From Prevotellaceae bacterium KH2P17 (GTDB taxonomy: Bacteria > Bacteroidota > Bacteroidia > Bacteroidales > Bacteroidaceae), in assembly GCA_900199655.1 (NCBI GenBank), contig FZRE01000003.1:145272-209271 (forward strand): 64,000 bases of DNA. The letters run 5' to 3'. Shown here one piece after another: positions 52,348 through 59,310 of this stretch. The translations under genes were made by a program, and so were the position numbers. The notes under the pieces were generated by a model, which was given only the letters and a program-made list of their open reading frames with translations, did no database searches and had not been told where the DNA came from. Each line of letters opens with the position of its first letter. Within the stretch, counting starts at the first letter, position 1.

Positions 52348-53043
52348 ATGAGAGTTTTGATGAAAACAACAGCCGTGGTCATCTTTTTGACCACGCTCAA
52401 CCTCAACCTCATGGCACAGCAAGACAGCCTGCGCCATGAGGTTTTGATAGAAACGTCGATGGGCAACATCCGTGTGCAGCTGTACAACGAGACGCCCCGC
52501 CACCGCGATAACTTCCTCCGGCTGGTGCGCAGCGGCTACTACGACGGCAACCTCTTCCATCGTGTCATACAGAATTTCATGATACAAACCGGCGACTCCA
52601 CCACCCGTCATGCGGCCTCCGGAGCCGAGGTGGGGGCCTGGTCACCGGCTTACGAACTGCCTGCCGAAATTTGTTTTCCGCAGCTCTTTCACAAGCGCGG
52701 AGCGTTGGCAGCGGCACGCGAGGGCGACGACGTGAACCCCGAACGCCGCTCCTCGGCCAGCCAGTTCTACATTGTGTACGGCCAGCGGTTCACCGAGCAG
52801 ATGCTCGACCGGGTGCAGCAGCGCCTCGACTCTGCCACGGCCGGCCGCGTGGTGCTTACGCCACAGTTGCGCCGAGTTTACAGCGAGCAGGGCGGTACGC
52901 CCCATCTCGACGGGCAGTACACCGTCTTCGGCGAGGTGGTTGAGGGCATGGACGTGGTGAAACAGATACAGTGGGTGGAGACCGACGGCCGCGACCGCCC
53001 CTTGCTGGATGTGCGCATCGTCCGTGCCACGGTGCTGCGTTGA
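52348..53043 (+). CDS. Secreted cyclophilin-type peptidyl-prolyl isomerase
   Basis: A 231-residue periplasmic protein with a signal peptide (TAVVIFLTTLNLNLMAQ). The cyclophilin fold is seen in IETSMGNIRVQLYNETPRHRDNF (in pieces), FHRVIQNFMIQTGDST with the active-site Arg-Phe-like HRVIxxFMIQ, ASQFYIVYG and YTVFGEVVEGMDVV. An insertion of about 35 residues lies between FYIVYGQ and the YTVFGEV strand. It catalyses cis-trans isomerisation of prolyl bonds in envelope proteins. It lies 14 bp after cydB and is probably co-transcribed. Confidence 0.92.
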   Translation: MRVLMKTTAVVIFLTTLNLNLMAQQDSLRHEVLIETSMGNIRVQLYNETPRHRDNFLRLVRSGYYDGNLFHRVIQNFMIQTGDSTTRHAASGAEVGAWSPAYELPAEICFPQLFHKRGALAAAREGDDVNPERRSSASQFYIVYGQRFTEQMLDRVQQRLDSATAGRVVLTPQLRRVYSEQGGTPHLDGQYTVFGEVVEGMDVVKQIQWVETDGRDRPLLDVRIVRATVLR

Positions 53044-53147
53044 GCCTTTTCCGTTGCTTTCGTCTCCGCCACTCGCCCGGAGCGCGCTTAAAAAGGTTTC
53101 ATCCGCGCTCCCCGTCCGTCCGTTTTCGCAGTGTTGATGATATGCTT

Positions 53148-53226
53148 CAGGAACTTTCGACAGGTGTCACACATGAATTCGACACCTGTCACACAATCGT
53201 GCGACAAGTGTCGAAAGTTCCTGAAG
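53148..53226. repeat. 22-bp palindrome array, family B, copy 4
   Basis: Units at 53152-53173, 53174-53195 and 53196-53217. Cores are CGACAGGTGTCA, CGACACCTGTCA and CGACAAGTGTCG. Compared with the copy at 34 kb, the AAG and CTT centres are replaced by AGG and CCT in the first two units. The array sits between the convergent cyclophilin and methyltransferase genes, and its end lies 7 bp from the methyltransferase stop codon. Confidence 0.88.
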
Positions 53227-53233
53227 CTTAGTT

Positions 53234-54124
53234 TTAACATGTAATGAACACCCCATGCGGCCGGCGAAAGCAAGCCTGCGGGGTGCCAAAGGCATCCCGA
53301 CGGCTGTCGGAAACCTGATTTTCAACGTCGGCGGACGGTTGAAGCTGCAGCAAATAAAAGCATGAAGTGGAGAAGAAATTGCGTACGTATCTGATGGCGG
53401 ACAATGCTGCCGGCAGCTTTCTCGGGGTGAGGTTGAACTTCTGTTTGTAGTGAGGATTGACGAGCCACAGCTGCCTTTGCCCGATGCGGAGACTGCAGCG
53501 GCGGGTCGTAAGCTCAAATCTTTCTATGGAGGTGCGGCACTCCTTGATGCTCATCAGCTCCCGGACAGCGTCTGCCCGCTCGTGTCCCACGTGTTTGAGC
53601 AACCACACATAGGCCGTGTTTGGCAGCAGATGGAAGTAGGGAATGTGGGAACAAAAGCGGCTCCTGCATATCTGCTGATGGCCTCCGAAAGGCATTTGCC
53701 ATGCGGGAAAGGCAACAAAGAGCACGCCCCCTTGGGCCATGAACTCCCTGACGTGTGCCAGGAAAGCCTCTTTACAGGCAACATGCTCGATGACATCATG
53801 CAGGATGATGATGTCGAATTTATCCCTCTCACTGCCCGGCAGCGGATATTCAAGGAAGTCGCAATGCGAGAACACCGCATTCGCATGTCCCGAGAAGAAG
53901 CTCTGGGCCTGCTCTGTCCGCTGCCTGTCTATGTCAACGCCCGTTACCTTACAGCCTCTTCGGGCAAAAGGGAGCAGGTTTCCTCCCTCGCCGCATCCTA
54001 TTTCGAGCACGCGCTCCCGGCCCGTAACGGGCTTGAGGAGGTTGATATAAGGAAGGTAATAGTTCTCTGATGTCTCTGCTGTTTCACGGAAGTACTGCTT
54101 CCTGTCGGTATGTCTTCTTTGCAT
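53234..54124 (-). CDS. Class I SAM-dependent methyltransferase, extended C-terminus
   Basis: A 296-residue protein with SAM-binding motif VLEIGCGEGGNLLPFARRG, VTGVDIDRQRTEQA and FDIIILHDVIEHV. It resembles Methyltransf_23-type enzymes; the acceptor is unknown. The last 36 residues or so (after FFSTSCFYLL) have no recognisable family pattern, and the stop codon lies 7 bp from a palindrome array. A plausible reading is that the original stop was lost and translation now runs to the edge of the repeat. Confidence 0.8.
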   Translation of the reverse strand: MQRRHTDRKQYFRETAETSENYYLPYINLLKPVTGRERVLEIGCGEGGNLLPFARRGCKVTGVDIDRQRTEQAQSFFSGHANAVFSHCDFLEYPLPGSERDKFDIIILHDVIEHVACKEAFLAHVREFMAQGGVLFVAFPAWQMPFGGHQQICRSRFCSHIPYFHLLPNTAYVWLLKHVGHERADAVRELMSIKECRTSIERFELTTRRCSLRIGQRQLWLVNPHYKQKFNLTPRKLPAALSAIRYVRNFFSTSCFYLLQLQPSADVENQVSDSRRDAFGTPQACFRRPHGVFITC

Positions 54125-54231
54125 AGAAGTATATTTTAGTCTGTGTGGCGGGGCCTGAAAGCCTGCTGCCTTTACAGGTAGAGCCCGCTAAAGGCAAAAG
54201 GCTTTCGGGCACAGAGTTAAAATATACAAAA

Positions 54232-55881
54232 TCAATAGCTGATGATGATGCCCACGGGTAACGTGAAGTTGAGGCGGTGGTTGTCGAAGACGGTCTGCAC
54301 CTTGCTATCCTTCGGGAAGCGGTAATACAAGCTCGGCTCGATGAAAAGGCCCACGGATGGCGACAGATTGTATTGCAGTCCGAGGCCCGTTTGTACCGAC
54401 CACCTGACCGGGACTGCCCGTTTTGGCGATTCCTTATAGGCCACCTTGCCGTTAACAACGTACGTCACGTCGGTGCGGACATAGACGGGAACTTCCATCC
54501 TGATGCCGCCCGAGAGGAATACCGTAAGTCTGTTGCCGCGGTGCAGGGCGTAGTCTACCTTTGCCGGAATAACGATGTTCCTCACCGTTTGCCTTTCCCG
54601 GGTGTGGTAAGCGCCTTCTCCCGTCGTTGTTGTGCTGCCCAGTTTCAGGTAGCCTACGCCCGTACCGAAGCTCCAGCGGCTGCCCAGAGCGTGGCTCGCC
54701 ATGACCTCTACCGACAGCGGAAGGTCGAACTCTCTGTGCTGCCTGATGCTTCCGCTGTTGTGGGAAGCAATGGCCAGCAGGCTTTGCCCAGGCTGATTGT
54801 CGTTGTCGATGTACGACTGCGACAGATAAAGTGCGTAATGCTCCCAGTCCTTAAAGCTCTCCAGCGGCGGCTGCAGTTCCGAGGACATGTCGCCTTTGGC
54901 CAACTCGTAATAGGACGGAAGTCCCGTCGAACCGGCTCCCGGGTTTCCGTTCAGGTTTACGGCAATGCCCAGCTGCCAGCCATTCTGCAGCCCGTGGCGG
55001 GGCAGAACGGGAAGACTGTAATCCTTGTTAGTATATTCAAAGGTGGACGGAGCCGGCATCGGGCGGTGCGATTTCACGGAATCGGCTTCGGTCTTTGCCG
55101 TGTCCACGGTTGCCGTTACAGCCGTTTCAGCTGCAACAGTGCTGCCGGGAGCGGGGCTTGCAATCGCTGCCGGCGCCGGCTTCTGCCGTATCGGAAGCCT
55201 CGTAGCCAGCGCTTTCTCCCTCGTTTCCGACATTGCGGGCAGGCCGTTCTGCTTTTTCCCGACGCTTCGGCGGACAACTGCGGGCTGCCTGCTCTCTTTC
55301 TTTCTCAACAGCAAACCAAAGGGAATGGCCGTTACGAGCAGCAGTATAATCACTTTTTTGCTGTCGGACAGCATCTTGCGCAGCCGCTTTCGGGCAAAGA
55401 AGAGCATGGACGAAGATGTGTGAGGCTCTATGTCCAGCAATCGCGAAATCTCCTTGTGCGACAGCCCTTCGAGTACATAAAGCCTGAAAACCCTGCGGTA
55501 TCCGTTGGGCAGACGGTTGACCATGTCGTTAAGCTGGTCAAGTGACAGCGTGCCGAGTGCCTCCTCCTCCGGCTCCGCAGGCATGCAGTCCCGTATGTCA
55601 TCCAGCGAGAGAGCGCGGCTTTTTCTCGTCTTTTCGTATTCGTAAGCCAGGTTTGTAACGATTCTGTTCATCCATCCGGCAATGCGGCGGTTGTCTTTCA
55701 GCGAGTGGAGTGAGGTGAAGATGATGATGAAAGCATCGTGAACGATATCTTCTGCGGCCTGCCTTTCGTGTACGATACGCCTGCATGTGGCAGTAAGTTT
55801 GGGCCCGTAGGTGTTGTACAACATGCCCATTGCTTCGTTGTCCCCTTGCTTGCATCTTTCTACCAGGAGTTCGGTGTTCAT
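54232..55881 (-). CDS. ECF sigma factor fused to inner-membrane helix and outer-membrane beta-barrel
   Basis: One continuous frame of 549 residues. Sigma region 2 lies at about 15-85 (ALGMLYNTY-like AMGMLYNTYGPKL, AEDIVHDAFIIIF, RIAGWMNRIVTNLAYEYEK) and region 4 at about 110-170 (LPNGYRRVFRLYVLEGLSHK, EISRLLDIEPHTSSSMLF). A basic stretch is followed by one membrane helix at about 177-192 (VIILLLVTAIPFGLLL). A linker of about 95 residues rich in Ala, Pro and Thr (KPAPAAIASPAPGS) leads to a beta-barrel of about 250 residues ending in the aromatic PVGIIISY, as outer-membrane barrels do. No anti-sigma domain is visible between region 4 and the helix. The alternative start at 55896 adds five residues. 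The linked domains would place a sigma factor at the inner membrane and its tail in the outer membrane. Confidence 0.88.
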   Translation of the reverse strand: MNTELLVERCKQGDNEAMGMLYNTYGPKLTATCRRIVHERQAAEDIVHDAFIIIFTSLHSLKDNRRIAGWMNRIVTNLAYEYEKTRKSRALSLDDIRDCMPAEPEEEALGTLSLDQLNDMVNRLPNGYRRVFRLYVLEGLSHKEISRLLDIEPHTSSSMLFFARKRLRKMLSDSKKVIILLLVTAIPFGLLLRKKESRQPAVVRRSVGKKQNGLPAMSETREKALATRLPIRQKPAPAAIASPAPGSTVAAETAVTATVDTAKTEADSVKSHRPMPAPSTFEYTNKDYSLPVLPRHGLQNGWQLGIAVNLNGNPGAGSTGLPSYYELAKGDMSSELQPPLESFKDWEHYALYLSQSYIDNDNQPGQSLLAIASHNSGSIRQHREFDLPLSVEVMASHALGSRWSFGTGVGYLKLGSTTTTGEGAYHTRERQTVRNIVIPAKVDYALHRGNRLTVFLSGGIRMEVPVYVRTDVTYVVNGKVAYKESPKRAVPVRWSVQTGLGLQYNLSPSVGLFIEPSLYYRFPKDSKVQTVFDNHRLNFTLPVGIIISY

Positions 55882-56193
55882 ATTCCAAATGCCCATTTAT
55901 GTATAGATAAAATACGGGCGGAATACTTGCTCGGTGCCTGTTTCTTTTAAGTTTTATTCACTTTTGGGCGCTGCCAGTGGCCACTCTGCATGGCGTTAGG
56001 GTGCGGGAGAGCCGGAGAAGCACGGATTTCCCCGGCCTCCCGATGCAAGGAAGCGGAAACGGAAATGATGTGATGAAACTTTACAAATACCCTCTCCAGT
56101 TTCGCGTATTTGCCACCAACCGTCCGTTAGGTCGCAAATACGCGCTAAAATCGCCGTTTTTGTAACTCGTTGAGCATCAGGATTTTACCCTAT

Positions 56194-56391
56194 AAGCATA
56201 GCTCCTGACCATACGGAGATGGCCTCACTATCATAGTGAGATGGCTTCACTGCTGTAGTGAGATGGCCTCACTACGATAAGGAGATGGCCTCCTTACGTT
56301 AAAGAGCATAGCTCCTTACGCTTAAAAGCATAGCTCCAAGGGTGTAAAAGCATAGCTCCAAGGGTGTAAAAGGCCATCTCCGTCGTTTCAG
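56194..56391. repeat. 22-bp palindrome array, family C (nine units)
   Basis: Units begin at 56194, 56216, 56238, 56260, 56282, 56304, 56326, 56348 and 56370, an exact 22-bp register without drift. They start with AAGCATAGCTCC or GAGATGGCCTC. Several have palindromic cores, the best being CTCACTAT-C-ATAGTGAG. It lies upstream of the sigma-barrel fusion gene and downstream of the 56607-59021 barrel gene. There are no spacers between units, so this is not a CRISPR. The rest of the gap from 55897 holds no clear promoter. Confidence 0.85.
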
Positions 56392-56430
56392 GAGGTGGTT
56401 TCCGGGGGGTGAAAAGGCCAAAAGCAGCTC

Positions 56431-56497
56431 TTCCGTTCGCTATTTCGAGCGGAATTGTTGCACTGTTTTTTAGCATGTTTTCTTTACAATCAGGCTT
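56431..56497 (-). repeat. Conserved 3'-flanking hairpin element, copy 1
   Basis: TTCCGTTCG and CGAGCGGAA form a 9-bp stem (one G-U) around CTATTT, followed by a segment with GCATGTTTTC and GGCTTG. A related element with a differently paired stem lies at 59254-59308. Both lie downstream of an outer-membrane barrel gene. Confidence 0.6.
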
Positions 56498-56606
56498 GCA
56501 ATGGCAGGCCTGCAGACCGGTAAAAGGAGGCAACTGCGGGGGCGTGAACCGGCCGGAAACGCACGGAAAGCATGTCCCGTGGCTCTTCAGGAACCTGTTG
56601 CAGGCC

Positions 56607-59021
56607 TCATCGTACGCCCGTTTCCTGGTCCGTACTGCGGAGGGTATTGTCGCGTTTGATGTTTCTCGGCTTGCCGCTTCGCAGTGTATAAGATACGTCT
56701 ATGCCAAAGGAGCGGGCGGTCATGTAGTTGGTTTGCCGGCTTGCGAAGCCCTGGTATTGCTTCCGGATGCGCAGGGTTTCGTATTTGTTGAACGGCGAAT
56801 TGACCGTTATCTTCACGTTCAGAGCGTTTTTCAGGAACGACCTGCTGACGTAGCATGAGTACAGCGAGAAGGCATCCGACTTGCTCCAGGCGTCCGGACG
56901 GTTCTTGTAGTTGCCGTACTGCAGGCCTACGGCCCACTGTTTGATGCTCAAATTGCCCATAAAGGTAAGGTTGTATTCCCACCAATGCTGGTTCAGGTCC
57001 CAGTCGGAGCTCTTCATCCGGCCGTAAGTCAGGTTGCCCGTGGCCGTAAGTGACAGCATGCTGACGGGCCGGTAGTTGATGTATATGTTGCCGCCCGTGG
57101 CTCTGATGTAGTCAATGTTCCTGTATGTATCTGTCAGGAGCGTAGAACCCTGCTCCTGATAGGAATAAGGTACGACAGCATCGTTGAGCTGCTGGAAGCT
57201 CAGGTCGTACGACATGAACAGCTTGGGGCCAAAGCTCATGAGGCCGGCACCCAGCGTTTGTGTGTGCGGATATAGCAGGTTGGGGTTGCCTTTGCCGGCT
57301 GCATAGGAGGAGTAAACGGCCGTAAAGGGATTGAGCATCGTGATGTCGGGGCGCTGGATGCCGCCGGAGTAGTTGAGTGAGAGCTGCGTGCTCTTGCTTA
57401 TTCGGTAGCTCAGGCCAAGGTGCGGGATGAGGATGTTGTCGTGAGAGGTCACACCTTGGGCATGGTTCAGCTTCATGTTCAGGCTGGCGTATTCCCATCT
57501 TAGGCTGGCGTTCAGGCTCAGTTTGCCGAAGAGGCCTGTGTAGGAGGCGTAGAGGGAGGATATGTTCTGCGTGTAGTCCATGTCCTCTTTCGGGGCGTCG
57601 ACATGTATGGGAGCCGTCCACTCGTTGTTCAGCCACTCGTAGAGCGATGCCTTTGTGTGCCCTGAGCGGAATATCTGTTTGCCGCCCAGGTGCAGTTCGT
57701 GCCCCTTTCCTGCGGGCAGCAGCAGGTCGGCCATCAGTGTGTGTTCGTTCAGTCCGCCGTTGGTGGCGCGCTTGTAACGCTCGTTTCCGCTTCCCGCAGC
57801 CCCCGTGTAATCCTGCTGATAGTTGCGCTTGTCGGGATTGTAGGTATAGCGGTAGCCTGCAGAGAAGTTCTCCTTGTTCTTGTTGGTGGGCAGGAAGTGC
57901 CGGTAAACCGCGTTTGTTTCGGCTGTTCCGGTCCAGTTGCTGTTGTCGTTAACGAACCGGGTATGAATGGTGTTTTGGCCGGGCATGGTCAGTGACTGTT
58001 CCCACTGCGTGCTCAGATTGGTCTGTTTGAAGAGCCCGTGCCCGTCGAGATACAGCGAGTTCAGGCTGTCTATGGTCCATGTAAGCAACCCCCTGACCGT
58101 GTGAGTGTTCCAGTCACCGTCTCCTTTTCCTTCCATGAAGACCTTGCGGTTGCTGTCCGTAAAGCTGTTCTCAGTCTCTATGGGCTGGTTGCGCTGCCCT
58201 TCATTGTGGAAATCGTAGCCTACCGAAAAGTCAACATTGCCCTTGGTTCCCGTGAAAGTTGCACCGGCATGGCCCTTGGGTTGGGTGGCGGCGCCGGTGT
58301 AGGCCGTGAGTGTATAACCCGTCAGATGGTGTTTCTCGGTTACGATGTTGATGATGGCGTCTCCTGCATCGGCATCGTACCGGCCGTCGATGTTCGTGAT
58401 AACCTCTACTTTTGATATGGTCGAGGCGGGTATTCCCTGCAGTATTTCCTTAGGATTGGTCATGGCTATGCGGTACGGGCGGCCGTTCATGTAGATGGAG
58501 TAGCGCGAACTTCCCTTTACGGTGATGTTGTTGTTGGGGTCGACATTGATTAACGGCACCTGTTGCAGTGCCGACAAAAGGGTAGAACTCTGTACAGATT
58601 TGTCGGCCGACATATCATATACGATGCCTTCGTGCGTCATCTTGATGTGTTCCCGCCTGCCTACAACCGTTACTTCTGTAAGAGTTTTGCTCTCGGAAGC
58701 CATGTACACAGGGATTACAGCGTAGCTGCCAGCTACTACTTCCTTGCTGTAATCTCTGTAACCCACGCAACTTGCCCTCATCACATACCTGCCCGGAGCC
58801 GTGCGGAACACGATGCTTCCGCTGTCGTTGGTGCAGCTGAACAGGGTGTCGGTTGGACTTAATAAGGCTATGTTGACAAAGGGAATTGTCTCGTGTGTGA
58901 GACTGTCGTATACTATAAACTTGGTATATGCCTTCCCGTTGGCCTGTGCATGGCAGCACATGGCGTGGAGTAAAAGGAACAGCAGTATGGTTTCGCCTCT
59001 TGATAAGATTCTCATTTGCAT
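56607..59021 (-). CDS. Outer-membrane barrel protein, OMP_b-brl/CarboxypepD_reg type
   Basis: A protein of 804 residues with a signal peptide (ILLFLLLHAMCCHAQ). An N-terminal carboxypeptidase-regulatory-like domain (VYDSLTHETIPFVNIALLS to YVMRASCVGYRDY), a TonB-dependent-receptor-like plug (LLSALQQVPLINVDPNN, VEVITNIDGRYDADAGDAI in pieces) and a large beta-barrel follow. Such proteins are TonB-dependent-receptor relatives with no visible TonB box, and their ligands are unknown. The start at 59021 gives a regular signal peptide (59015 is the alternative). It is flanked by the sigma-barrel fusion and a second barrel gene. Confidence 0.88.
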   Translation of the reverse strand: MQMRILSRGETILLFLLLHAMCCHAQANGKAYTKFIVYDSLTHETIPFVNIALLSPTDTLFSCTNDSGSIVFRTAPGRYVMRASCVGYRDYSKEVVAGSYAVIPVYMASESKTLTEVTVVGRREHIKMTHEGIVYDMSADKSVQSSTLLSALQQVPLINVDPNNNITVKGSSRYSIYMNGRPYRIAMTNPKEILQGIPASTISKVEVITNIDGRYDADAGDAIINIVTEKHHLTGYTLTAYTGAATQPKGHAGATFTGTKGNVDFSVGYDFHNEGQRNQPIETENSFTDSNRKVFMEGKGDGDWNTHTVRGLLTWTIDSLNSLYLDGHGLFKQTNLSTQWEQSLTMPGQNTIHTRFVNDNSNWTGTAETNAVYRHFLPTNKNKENFSAGYRYTYNPDKRNYQQDYTGAAGSGNERYKRATNGGLNEHTLMADLLLPAGKGHELHLGGKQIFRSGHTKASLYEWLNNEWTAPIHVDAPKEDMDYTQNISSLYASYTGLFGKLSLNASLRWEYASLNMKLNHAQGVTSHDNILIPHLGLSYRISKSTQLSLNYSGGIQRPDITMLNPFTAVYSSYAAGKGNPNLLYPHTQTLGAGLMSFGPKLFMSYDLSFQQLNDAVVPYSYQEQGSTLLTDTYRNIDYIRATGGNIYINYRPVSMLSLTATGNLTYGRMKSSDWDLNQHWWEYNLTFMGNLSIKQWAVGLQYGNYKNRPDAWSKSDAFSLYSCYVSRSFLKNALNVKITVNSPFNKYETLRIRKQYQGFASRQTNYMTARSFGIDVSYTLRSGKPRNIKRDNTLRSTDQETGVR

Positions 59022-59123
59022 AAGTGGGTGTAGTTTTAAGGATGCTGTCATCCCTCTATGTGCCCGGAGCTTGTGCCCTGCAACATGGGTATGGAGCTTC
59101 TTTGCTTGTTCATGTTACGGTGA

Positions 59124-59131
59124 CAAATTTA
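59124..59131 (-). promoter_or_regulatory. -7-like element upstream of the 56607-59021 barrel gene
   Basis: Minus strand TAAATTTG matches TAnnTTTG, about 100 bp before the start. No TTTG partner lies at the right distance. Confidence 0.35.
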
Positions 59132-59253
59132 CGCAAATTGATTTTATTTGGCGACTAAATCAGTTTTCTTTTTACTAAAAAGCGTTATATTGTTTTAAAT
59201 CGTTACATGGAGTGTAGGCTCATCTCGGCAACTTCCGCAGGTAGAAACAGCCT

Positions 59254-59308
59254 TTCCGTCTTCTATTCCAGACGGAAATATCGCATGTTTTCCTTATGAT
59301 CCTGCTTG
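59254..59308 (-). repeat. Conserved 3'-flanking hairpin element, copy 2
   Basis: TTCCGTCT and AGACGGAA form a perfect 8-bp stem around TCTATTCC, followed by GCATGTTTTCCTTATGATCC and GCTTG. It lies 2 bp beyond the stop codon of the 59311-61908 barrel gene. Stem bases differ from copy 1 but remain paired, which suggests the fold is what is kept. Confidence 0.6.
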
Positions 59309-59310
59309 AT

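Noticed and set aside
56194..56391. Possible CRISPR array
   Set aside because: The period is 22 bp with no unique spacers between repeats, units drift gradually, and no cas genes are present.
55897..56606. A separate anti-sigma gene next to the sigma-barrel fusion
   Set aside because: The 710-bp gap holds the 22-bp array and a hairpin element but no credible reading frame; shorter frames there overlap repeats.
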